A DNA stretch of 64,000 nt from Planctomycetota bacterium (GTDB lineage Bacteria; Planctomycetota; UBA1135; GCA-002686595): positions 1-64,000 of the forward strand of contig SIAI01000017.1 of the NCBI GenBank assembly GCA_009691855.1, in the 5' to 3' direction. A program made the position numbers and the translations under genes. Under the pieces are notes generated by a model that made no database searches, had not been told where the DNA came from, and saw only the letters and a list, made by a program, of their open reading frames with translations. Below are positions 27,797 through 38,728 of the stretch, piece by piece. Each line of letters opens with the position of its first letter. The first letter of the stretch is position 1.

Positions 27797-27841
27797 GAGC
27801 CTCGAAGGGAAGCGTCGCGCAGCGTCGCTCCCTTCGGGCTC
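27797..27841 (+). promoter_or_regulatory. Strong hairpin between boxC and boxB
   Basis: The bases directly after the boxC stop form a 13-base-pair stem: GAGCC plus CGAAGGGA (27797-27810, one bulged T) pairs with TCCCTTCG plus GGCTC (27829-27841) across an 18-base loop. No T-run follows, so it is not a classical terminator. It may stabilise the boxC message end or set the ratio of boxC to boxB. Confidence 0.55.
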
Positions 27842-27888
27842 GAAGCCAACCAGGGCGCGAGCGCCTCGCGCCCCTCCCCGAGCCTCCC

Positions 27889-29304
<1,416 letters not shown>

Positions 29305-29313
29305 CGTCGCCCG

Positions 29314-29346
29314 CGGGTGGAGCCTGGAAGCTTCAGGCTCCGCCCG
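29314..29346. terminator. Bidirectional hairpin between boxB and the convergent methyltransferase
   Basis: A 13-base-pair stem pairs 29314-29326 with 29334-29346 around a seven-base loop. It includes GGAGCCTG against CAGGCTCC and one G-T pair. It begins nine bases after the boxB stop and overlaps the last codons and stop of the minus-strand methyltransferase gene. Position between convergent genes suits a shared terminator, although no T-run follows. Confidence 0.5.
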
Positions 29347-30409
29347 GTGGGGACACCCGCAGCGCCGCACTGCGCCCGCCGCCCGGCGGCGGATTGAGCG
29401 CTTCGACGCCGAACTCGGCCGTCGGTACCGCGAGGCCGGTGAGATCGACGCACAGCTCGGCGCCGACGCGCTCGGGCAGCACCGGATGCCGGCTCCCATC
29501 GGGGTAGGTCGCCTCGAGCCAGGTGCTGGCGTCCAGATGCTCGCCGGCGAAGAAGACGCGCAGGCCCTCCCAACGGAAGGCACGCAGGTTGGGCGCGGGC
29601 AGCGCCGGGCCGACGTCGAGCTCGAAGCTGCGCGCCACGGCGGGCGGGAAGCCGCCGCGGATCGCAGCCGCGCGATAGCGCCCGCGCGGCAGCGGCGGAT
29701 CGCGCGGCAGGTCGGGGCCGAGCAGCACGCGCTCGAGCGAGCGCAGTGGCACCTGGAACGGCAAGAGCGGCGCCAGAAGGTGAAACGCGACCGGTGCGCG
29801 CGGATCGGCGGCGCGGGGCGCGGGCGTGGCGAGCTTCTCGAGCACGACCGTGAAGCCGTTGCCGGCGCGCGAGTCCACGTCCTCGACGGTGTGCACGCGC
29901 CAGGCGACGAAGCGCTCGCGCACGAGGTGCTCGACCAGCGCCAGGAAGTCGGCCGTGCGCCACACGTGATAGTGGCTGGTCGGCACCATCGAGTCGCTGG
30001 CCACGCTCGTGCCCAGGGCGTGGTCGGCGAGCACGTGCTCGAGCTCGGTGCACGGCCGTCCCGCATCCATGTTGCGCTCGCGGTGCGGCACGATCAGGAA
30101 CAGGATCCCGCCCGGGCGCAGCACGCGGTCCCACTCGCCCAGCGCGCGGATCGTGTCGGGCATGTGCTCGATCACGTGACTGGCCAGCACGAAGTCCAGC
30201 GCGCCGGCACGCAGCGGCAGACGCTCGGCGGTCGCGAAGAGGTCGATCGGCGCGACGCGACCGCTGAGCGCGCGCTGCGTCTCCTGGAACAGGCGCGCGC
30301 CGGGATGCTCCAGGTTCCAGGCGCGCACGCCCGGAAACGGTGCGAAGGCCGCGGGCCCGATCTCGATCCCGTGCCGCAGGGGGCCGAGGATGCGCCGTGC
30401 GAGCTCCAT
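29333..30409 (-). CDS. Methyltransferase-like protein with an unassigned C-terminal domain
   Basis: This 358-residue protein has a SAM-methyltransferase-like N-terminal half. GIEIGPAAFAPFPGVRAWNL replaces the classic glycine motif, and LDFVLASHVIEHMPDTIRAL and VLRPGGILFLIVPHRERN follow. The pattern is typical of glycan-locus methyltransferases with a weak motif I. The C-terminal 140 residues (after about 215) are rich in Pro and beta-type sequence (RAFRWEGLRVFFAGEHLD, SRHPVLPERVGAELCVDL) and match no domain I recognise. The gene follows the GT2 gene by 17 bases on the same strand, so both may decorate the same glycan. Confidence 0.75.
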   Translation of the reverse strand: MELARRILGPLRHGIEIGPAAFAPFPGVRAWNLEHPGARLFQETQRALSGRVAPIDLFATAERLPLRAGALDFVLASHVIEHMPDTIRALGEWDRVLRPGGILFLIVPHRERNMDAGRPCTELEHVLADHALGTSVASDSMVPTSHYHVWRTADFLALVEHLVRERFVAWRVHTVEDVDSRAGNGFTVVLEKLATPAPRAADPRAPVAFHLLAPLLPFQVPLRSLERVLLGPDLPRDPPLPRGRYRAAAIRGGFPPAVARSFELDVGPALPAPNLRAFRWEGLRVFFAGEHLDASTWLEATYPDGSRHPVLPERVGAELCVDLTGLAVPTAEFGVEALNPPPGGGRSAALRVSPPGGA

Positions 30410-30426
30410 CGACGCCTAGCCGGAGC

Positions 30427-31116
30427 TCAGCGGAACAGGCCCCAGCGCAGCACCGCCCACAACGCGATGAAGCCGTCGCGCGGGCGAATCTTCTTGCCCG
30501 CCGAGTAGTCGCGGCCGGCGTAGCGCACGGGCACCTCGTACACGCGCAGGTGCATGCGCGCGATCTTGGCCGTGATCTCGGGCTCGACCGCGAAGCCCTT
30601 GCTGCGCAGGTCGAGCTTACGCGCCACCTCCACGCGGAAAACCTTGTAGCAGGTCTCCATGTCGGTGAGGTTCAGGTTGGTGATCAGGTTCGAGAAGGTC
30701 GTCAGGCAGCGGTTGGCGAGGTAGTGGTGGTACAGGTGCACGCGTCCGAAGGCCCCGCCCAGGAAGCGGCTGCCGTAGACCACGTCGGCGTGGCCCTCCA
30801 CGATCGGGCGCAGCAGCGCGGGATAGTCGGCCGGGTCGTACTCCAGGTCCGCGTCCTGGATCAGCACGATCTCGCCGCTGACGTGCTCGAGCGCCGTGCG
30901 CAGCGCCGCGCCCTTGCCCTGGTTCTGTGCGTGACGAAACGGACGCAGCTCGGGATGGCGCGCGGCGAGCTCGGCCAGGATGCGCGCCGAGCCGTCGCTC
31001 GAGGCGTCGTCGACGATGATGATCTCCTTCTCGTACGGCGTGGCCAGGACGCGCGCGATGACGGCCGCCAGCGTCGTTTCCTCGTTGTACACGGGTACGA
31101 CGACGGAAAGCTTCAA
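30427..31116 (-). CDS. GT2 family glycosyltransferase, dolichol-phosphate mannosyltransferase-like
   Basis: This 229-residue GT-A enzyme starts KLSVVVPVYNEETTLAAVI. It contains IIIVDDASSDGS and the catalytic region IVLIQDADLEYDPADYP with the QDADLEYDP motif of DPM1-like enzymes. VPVRYAGRDYSAGKKI and FRVEVARKLDLRSKGF complete the family pattern. Such enzymes charge polyprenyl phosphate with a sugar on the cytoplasmic face of the membrane. No C-terminal membrane helices are present, so it is the soluble short form. The start must be the TTG at 31116, because the conserved strand begins at once and no ATG or GTG fits. Confidence 0.88.
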   Translation of the reverse strand: MKLSVVVPVYNEETTLAAVIARVLATPYEKEIIIVDDASSDGSARILAELAARHPELRPFRHAQNQGKGAALRTALEHVSGEIVLIQDADLEYDPADYPALLRPIVEGHADVVYGSRFLGGAFGRVHLYHHYLANRCLTTFSNLITNLNLTDMETCYKVFRVEVARKLDLRSKGFAVEPEITAKIARMHLRVYEVPVRYAGRDYSAGKKIRPRDGFIALWAVLRWGLFR

Positions 31117-31153
31117 GCGTGTGCCCCTAGCTCGGCCCCTGGGCGCGCCGAAC

Positions 31154-32314
31154 TCAAGGATCGACCCGCTGCAGGGCGCCGGCGTCGGCCTCGAGCACGT
31201 AGACCGAGCCCGAAGCGCCCAGCGCTAGCGAGAAGTGCGTGCCGGAGAAACTGCCGCCGGCCGTCACCGCCGCGGCGCAGTCCGCGAACAGTGGGCAGTC
31301 GCTGAGACCGCTGCTCACGTCGTAGCGGCGCAGGACGCCCTCCTTGGCATCGACCCAGTACAAGAGGCCGTCCTGGGTCGCCACCAGGCCCTGGGGCGTG
31401 CCCAACTGGGCCGCGGTGTCGACGCCCTGCGTGCTGGCGTCGGTCCCGTCACCGGCGAGCACCAGCGAGCTGCCATCGAAGCCTGTGAAGATCGAGACAC
31501 CCCCCACCGCGAGGCTCAGCAGCCGCCGGCCGGCGACGCCCGCTAGCCCCGACTCGAGCACCAGGAGCTCGCCCGCGCAGTTCGTGGCAATGCCGCTGGG
31601 CGTGTCGAGTTGCGTGCTCACCAGCGCTCCGGTGTCGTTGCCCGGCGCGCCGGTGCCGAGCAGCGTGGCCGCGGCCGGGATGCCCGCGACAGCCACCAGG
31701 CGGATGGCGTGGTTCTCGGTGTCGCCGACGTACACCGTGCCGAAGGCGCTGGCGAGCAGCGGCACGGGCTCGGTGAAGTGAAACCGGATCGCCCCGCCGA
31801 CGCCGTCGGCGTAGCCGCCCACGGCGAGCGGCAGGCCGGCCAGCAGCGCAACCGAGTCGGGCACGTCGCGGCGCACCGAGAGCAGCGTGTTCGAGGCGTG
31901 CTCGGCCACGATCAAGAACTGCGCGTCAAAGACGGTGATGCCCGAGAGCTCGGCTGGAGCCAGGATTCCCGCCGGCACGAGCAGCTGGTTCTCGATCACG
32001 CCCGCCGCAACCAGCACGCTGTCGGTCGGTCCCGGGAAGACGAGTTCATGGATGCTGCCGTCCGCGCCCGTGAGGTACAGCGTCTCCGCGTCGCTCGCAG
32101 CCGCGATCTGGCTCAGCGGGCCGATCGCCGCGCTCGCGAACACCGGGGTGAGCGAGCCCGGCACCGGTGCGCTGGGACCGCAGCCCTGCGTACCCGCGCT
32201 CGAGGGCAGCACGGGGATGAAGCTGCCGCTCTGGTTGTCGGAGCCCTTGCGGCAGGAGCTCAGCGCCAGGGAGAGCAGGGTCCAGGCGAGCAGGCGGCGG
32301 GTCGGGGCGAGCAT
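31154..32314 (-). CDS. Lipoprotein with an NHL-type beta-propeller
   Basis: This 386-residue protein has a clear lipoprotein signal (LLAWTLLSLALSSC). About six blade-like repeats follow, each with a motif such as GTVYVGDTENHAIRLV, SGIATNCAGELLVLES, QGLVATQDGLLYWVDA and FSLALGASGSVYVLEADAG. NHL propellers bind proteins or ligands and no catalytic residue is assigned. The protein probably faces the periplasm or sits on the outer membrane. It is encoded 37 bases before the GT2 gene on the same strand. The link to polysaccharide export is only by neighbourhood. Confidence 0.75.
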   Translation of the reverse strand: MLAPTRRLLAWTLLSLALSSCRKGSDNQSGSFIPVLPSSAGTQGCGPSAPVPGSLTPVFASAAIGPLSQIAAASDAETLYLTGADGSIHELVFPGPTDSVLVAAGVIENQLLVPAGILAPAELSGITVFDAQFLIVAEHASNTLLSVRRDVPDSVALLAGLPLAVGGYADGVGGAIRFHFTEPVPLLASAFGTVYVGDTENHAIRLVAVAGIPAAATLLGTGAPGNDTGALVSTQLDTPSGIATNCAGELLVLESGLAGVAGRRLLSLAVGGVSIFTGFDGSSLVLAGDGTDASTQGVDTAAQLGTPQGLVATQDGLLYWVDAKEGVLRRYDVSSGLSDCPLFADCAAAVTAGGSFSGTHFSLALGASGSVYVLEADAGALQRVDP

Positions 32315-32384
32315 GGGCCGCAGAGTGTCGCCGCCTGCACTCCGCCCCGCAAGCGCGGCCCGGCTCGGATGGGCTCGTCTTGTG

Positions 32385-33842
32385 TCAGCTGGCCTCGCGG
32401 CGCACCGGCCGGCGCGGGTCGCCGTCCCCCGCCCCACAACGCGCCTCGGCCTCGGGGCTGTCGAGCACGCTGACCTCGGCGCCCTTGGCCAGCAGCTTCT
32501 TGCCCTGCTTCTCCAGCAGCGTCAGCAGCTGCACCGGCCGCTTCCACAGCGCCGCAACGTTGAGCAGCGTGTCCTGGGCCCGCGCCAGCTGCAGATCGCG
32601 GCCGTCGTGGTGGTGCACGAAGAGCAGCTCGCCGCGACCATCCGCGTCGCACTCGACCAGCTCGATCTGCGGCAGGCCGCCCCAGGCGAGCTGCTGCAGC
32701 AAGCCCGACTTCAGCGCGCGCCAATCCGGCGCGGCCTGGGCCTCGCCCGCTTGCGGCTTGGGCAGGAGCGGCTGCAGGAACTCCAGGGCGAATTCCTCGT
32801 CCACCAGCTTGTGCACCAGGCTGACGTCGTTGTGCACGCGGCGCAGCTGGAACAGGTCCTCGCCGCGCCGCTCGGCGTAGCGGAACAGCGCCAGACCGAG
32901 CTTGTAGGGATTGAGCTGCCCGGGCGCGGCGTAGGTCGCCGCCGAATGACAGTCGGCGAAGTCCAGCACTTCGGAGGGCTCCAGGATGCCGCCGGTGAGC
33001 AGCTTCGAGTGCCAGTACGAGGCCCAGCCCTCGTTCATGATCTTGGTCATGCGCTGCGGCGCGAAGTAATAGGCCTCGGCGCGCGCCAGGTGCACCAGAT
33101 CGCGCTGCCACGCTTCCAGCGGCGCGCTGTCCTCCAGGAAGCCCAGCACGTCGTAGCTGGGCAAGCGCGCGCGGCGCGGCTCGACCGCGAGCTCGCTGGC
33201 CGCCACCGACGCGCCATCCTTGGGCGGAGCGGCGAGCGGCGGTGAGCTGAGCGAGTCGAGCATGCGCAGCGCGCGCTGCGAGGGCGGCGTGTAGGTGCTA
33301 CGCGCCTCGGGCGCGTGGCCCTGCTCGCGACGCGGCAGGAAGGGGTCGATCAGCGTGTCGAGCGACAGCACGCGGTCGAGGAACTGCTCGACCTCCTCGA
33401 GGCCGAAGGCGTCCACGTAGCGCCGCACGCGCGTCGAGTGGTTGGCCATCACGTCGAGCATCTTGCGCTCGGTGGGCGCGAACCACAGGTTGTGCTTGAA
33501 GAAGTCGGCGTGGCCGTAGACGTGCGCCATCACCAGCTTCTGCTCCATCAGCGAGTTGGAGCGCACCAGGTAGGCGTAGGTCGGGTCGTTGTTGATGACC
33601 AGCTCGTAGATCTTCGACAGGCCCCACTGGCGGCCCTTCTCCAGGCGCTCGTACTCCATGCCGAAGCGCCACGAGGGATGGCGCACGGGAAAGCCGCCAT
33701 AGGCCGCCACGCCGTTCACGTCTTTGGCGTCGAGCAGCTCGAAGACCACGTCGAAGAAGTCCAGGCCCGCCGCGCGCGCGGCGTTCTCGATGATCACCGC
33801 CTGATACTTCAGCGCGGGCGGCAAGTCGCAACGCAGACGCAC
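32385..33842 (-). CDS. spoVR: SpoVR family protein
   Basis: This 485-residue protein belongs to the SpoVR/YcgB family. Typical stretches are FFDVVFELLDAKDVNGVAAY, GGFPVRHPSWRFGMEYERL, MAHVYGHADFFKHNLWFAPT and NEGWASYWHSKLL, with many conserved His and Glu that suggest metal binding. The biochemical role is unknown. In Bacillus it affects spore cortex, and in non-sporulating bacteria it belongs to a stress/stationary-phase module with PrkA and YeaH. It is third in that operon here, starting with GTG four bases after the yeaH stop. The far C-terminus is Arg/Gly-rich. Confidence 0.93.
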   Translation of the reverse strand: MRLRCDLPPALKYQAVIIENAARAAGLDFFDVVFELLDAKDVNGVAAYGGFPVRHPSWRFGMEYERLEKGRQWGLSKIYELVINNDPTYAYLVRSNSLMEQKLVMAHVYGHADFFKHNLWFAPTERKMLDVMANHSTRVRRYVDAFGLEEVEQFLDRVLSLDTLIDPFLPRREQGHAPEARSTYTPPSQRALRMLDSLSSPPLAAPPKDGASVAASELAVEPRRARLPSYDVLGFLEDSAPLEAWQRDLVHLARAEAYYFAPQRMTKIMNEGWASYWHSKLLTGGILEPSEVLDFADCHSAATYAAPGQLNPYKLGLALFRYAERRGEDLFQLRRVHNDVSLVHKLVDEEFALEFLQPLLPKPQAGEAQAAPDWRALKSGLLQQLAWGGLPQIELVECDADGRGELLFVHHHDGRDLQLARAQDTLLNVAALWKRPVQLLTLLEKQGKKLLAKGAEVSVLDSPEAEARCGAGDGDPRRPVRREAS

Positions 33843-33846
33843 GCGT

Positions 33847-34950
33847 TCAGCGCCCCTTGCCGAGGAAGGCCTTGATCGCCTCGGGCACGTCGCCGCGGTC
33901 GTTGACGCAGGCCGTGACCAGGATCTCCTCGTCGCCCAGCGCGCCGTCGAGGTCCTTCTTGAACTGCCCGGAGCCGTGCGCGCTCTTCACCTGTCCGTAG
34001 CAGAACTGGTTCACGCGCGGCAGGATCTCGTCGCGCAGCATGGAGATGCACAGCTCGGTGTCGCGCGCCGACCAGTTGTCGCCGTCGGAGTAGTGGAACG
34101 GGTAGATGTTCCAGTCCTCGGGCCGGTAGCGCTCCTGGATCTGCTTCAGGCACAGCTCGTAGGCCGAGGAGATTTTCGTGCCGCCCGACTCGCGCAGGTG
34201 GAAGAAAGTGTGCTGGTCGACGATGCGCGCGACCGCGTCGTGCACCACGTACACCACCGCCAGGTTCTTGTACTGGCTGCGCAGCCAGGTATCGATCCAG
34301 AAGGCCTTGATGCGCACGATCTCCTTCTGCTCGCGCCCCATCGAGCCGGAGACGTCCATCATGTGGAACACCACCGCCGACGACTCGGGCGCCGGACAGG
34401 CCTTGCGCATGCGGAAGCGGAAGTCCTCGCGCACGGGCACGATGCGCGGCGCCCGCGGATCGTAGAGCCCCGAGGCCAGCGTGCGTCGCAGCGCGTTCTT
34501 GAAGCTGCGCCGGAACTGGCGCAGCGAATCCGGCCCGGTGGCGCGCACGCCGTTGTAGCGCCCGCCCTCGCTGGCGAGCTCCTTCACCCCGCGCGGCTCG
34601 ATGTGCGGCAGCTCCAGCTCCTGGCCCAGCATCTCGGCCAGCTCGTCGAGCTCGACCTCGACCTCCAGGATGTGCCCGCCCGCCTGGCTGCCAGCCGCGC
34701 CGCCGCCCTCGCCCGCGGCCGCCTCGCCCTCGCCGGGCTCGCCGTCGCCCTCGCCCTTGCCGCCCTTGCCGCGCGGATTCTCGCCGAACACGAAGCGCGG
34801 CAGCTCGATCTGCGGCAGCGGGATCGAGACCGCGTGCTCGCCCGCGCGGCCGATCAGTTCGCCGGTCGAGAGGTAGCGGCGCAGATCGGCACGGATGCGG
34901 CCGCGCACGATCTCCCGGAAGCGCGCGCGATCGGCCTCGATGCGGAACAT
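33847..34950 (-). CDS. yeaH: YeaH family (DUF444) von Willebrand A-like protein
   Basis: This 367-residue protein begins FRIEADRARFREIVRGRIRADLRRYL as in YeaH. A Gly/Glu-rich low-complexity stretch follows (about 60-92, likely flexible). The VWA-like domain has the metal-site motif MMDVSGSMG and continues with FFHLRESGGTKISSAYELCL and PFHYSDGDNWS. In E. coli YeaH works with the kinase YeaG (PrkA) in nutrient-limitation and stress adaptation. It lies nine bases after prkA and four bases before spoVR. All the expected DUF444 blocks are present. Confidence 0.93.
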   Translation of the reverse strand: MFRIEADRARFREIVRGRIRADLRRYLSTGELIGRAGEHAVSIPLPQIELPRFVFGENPRGKGGKGEGDGEPGEGEAAAGEGGGAAGSQAGGHILEVEVELDELAEMLGQELELPHIEPRGVKELASEGGRYNGVRATGPDSLRQFRRSFKNALRRTLASGLYDPRAPRIVPVREDFRFRMRKACPAPESSAVVFHMMDVSGSMGREQKEIVRIKAFWIDTWLRSQYKNLAVVYVVHDAVARIVDQHTFFHLRESGGTKISSAYELCLKQIQERYRPEDWNIYPFHYSDGDNWSARDTELCISMLRDEILPRVNQFCYGQVKSAHGSGQFKKDLDGALGDEEILVTACVNDRGDVPEAIKAFLGKGR

Positions 34951-34959
34951 GCTGGGGCC

Positions 34960-36999
<2,040 letters not shown>

Positions 37000-37315
37000 T
37001 CTGTGGCTCCGCTACGGCTACGGAAGCGAGGGGCTGGGGGACGCCGGTTCGCGTCCACCCCATCGACCTCCATGAGCGCTCTTCATGAGGGTCGCCCCGG
37101 AACGCAGGAGAAGCGGAATCCTGTCGTTGTTCCTCATGGTCGGCTGCGGCACATAGATCCAGGCCCCGGCGGCGGCGGAATATGCCTTGCGCGAACTTCA
37201 TGCGCTCCTGCTGGTCCGTAGGTCCCCCTCCGCGCGGCGCGCGCGGGAAGGCCGCGCAGCGTTTTCAGGTCCGAACGGCGGCGAGTCCCCGACGGCCGGA
37301 CTCGACGCGAGCCGA
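37000..37315. promoter_or_regulatory. Intergenic region upstream of prkA
   Basis: No convincing gene is seen in these 316 bases between prkA and the M14-like gene, both on the minus strand. A dyad CATGA-N7-TCATG lies at 37071-37087 and could be a regulator site for the stress operon. An AT-poor background makes -10 calls unreliable: CATATT (minus, near 37172) is the only AT-rich hexamer of note. Confidence 0.35.
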
Positions 37316-38728
37316 TCAGGGCAGCGTGAGCTGCAGCACGTCGCTGCCCGCCCAGGCCGAGCCGGCGCGAACGCGTACCTCGGCCCCCGAGGCGCCCTCC
37401 AGGAGCAGGCGCAACCAGCGCCCCTCGCCACCCGACAGCATCCCCGCCGAGAGCGGCGCGCGCACGTTGAGCGAGGCGTTCGTGTAGGGTGCGCCGTTGG
37501 CCGGCTTGTCCGCCGTCGCCAGCAGCTTCGCGCCTTCGAGCTGGAGAACCACGTCACTCAGCACCCCGCGGTGTCGCGCGAGCGCGCTGACGGTGGGCAG
37601 GATGCCCACGTTCTGGATGCGCAGGTCGAGCTGCCAGGTGTCGCTGAACAGGCGTTCGAGCCCCTCCTGGACGACCTCGACGCGCGGCAGCAGCGACAGG
37701 CATTGCAGCACGCGCGCGCCCACCTGCAGGGCGTAGGCGTCCAGCCCTCCCGCGCCCAGCTCCTCCTCGGTGGGCAGCGGAAAGGCGAGCGGGAAGATGC
37801 CGCGCGCCTGGTAGGCGAAGTCGAACAGACTGCCACCGGGCGAGCCGAGTTCGAACCACGGCACCATCGCCGTTGCGCCCTCCAGTTCCAGCGCCGCACC
37901 CAGCTTGGCGAACACCTCACGGTCGAGCGCAGGCAGCTCGGCCCCGGCGTACGGCACGCCGCGCGGCCCCGGCGCCGAGAAGCCGAGCAGCACCGCGCAG
38001 CCCTTCAGGTTCGCCAGGTAGCTCACTGCGGCCCGCGCCTCCGGCAGGGAGAGCGAGACGCGCCCGGAACCGGGCCGAATCGTGTCGGGTTGCCAGCCGG
38101 ACGGGAAGTTGCGTTCGAAACGCACGGGTGCGGCGACCGGCTCGGGCGCGCGTGCCGACGGATCGAGGGCCGGCGCGATGACGAGCTCCGCGTGCGTGAG
38201 CAAGGCGCGCACGCGCTCGTCGCGCTCGAAGCTCCCGGCCAGCTCCCAGGCCACGCTCAGCGCGACCTCAGGACCACACGACGCGCGCCCTTGGTAGTCC
38301 AGCAACAACAGCGTCGGTCGCGGTCCGGCGTTGTCGCGTGCGCCCAAGCGCAGGGCGAGGATCTCCTCGCCGTTCGACGCGCGGCCCACGACTTCCAGCG
38401 CGGCCACCCCCGGGTGCGCGGCGGCGATCCCACGCAGATGCTGCGCGACCTCCGGCGAGCTCAGCGGCCAGACCACGGCGGGATGCGCCGGCGCGGGAGC
38501 CGCGACCGGCGCTGCAGGCGCGTCGCCGATGGTGCTCGACGGCACGAGCTCGGACACCGGCTCGGGCTTCGGATCCTGCACCTCCGGAGCGGGCTGTGGA
38601 GGCGGAACCTCTTGCTGCTTCTCTTTCTCCTTCTGCTGCTGATCGCCCTCGGGCGCGGGCGGAGGTTCCTGGGCCGTGCGCGCTGACGCGCACCAGCAGG
38701 CCAGCAGCGCCGCAGCGAGTGCTCTCAT
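37316..38728 (-). CDS. Secreted M14-like protein lacking the zinc motif (pseudo-peptidase)
   Basis: This 470-residue protein has a signal peptide (RALAAALLACWCASA) and a Gln/Lys/Glu/Pro-rich linker (about 20-80). A carboxypeptidase A-like fold follows: EVVGRASNGEEILALRLG, then a strand and helix where M14 enzymes carry HxxE. Here the site reads DYQGRASCGPE (144-154), so the His is replaced and the first metal pair is lost. The C-terminal 130 residues look like a beta-sandwich (LDLRIQNVGILPTVSALA, LRLLLEGASGAEVRV). It is probably not a peptidase and may bind peptides or glycan. It overlaps the next, related gene by four bases (ATGA). Confidence 0.72.
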   Translation of the reverse strand: MRALAAALLACWCASARTAQEPPPAPEGDQQQKEKEKQQEVPPPQPAPEVQDPKPEPVSELVPSSTIGDAPAAPVAAPAPAHPAVVWPLSSPEVAQHLRGIAAAHPGVAALEVVGRASNGEEILALRLGARDNAGPRPTLLLLDYQGRASCGPEVALSVAWELAGSFERDERVRALLTHAELVIAPALDPSARAPEPVAAPVRFERNFPSGWQPDTIRPGSGRVSLSLPEARAAVSYLANLKGCAVLLGFSAPGPRGVPYAGAELPALDREVFAKLGAALELEGATAMVPWFELGSPGGSLFDFAYQARGIFPLAFPLPTEEELGAGGLDAYALQVGARVLQCLSLLPRVEVVQEGLERLFSDTWQLDLRIQNVGILPTVSALARHRGVLSDVVLQLEGAKLLATADKPANGAPYTNASLNVRAPLSAGMLSGGEGRWLRLLLEGASGAEVRVRAGSAWAGSDVLQLTLP

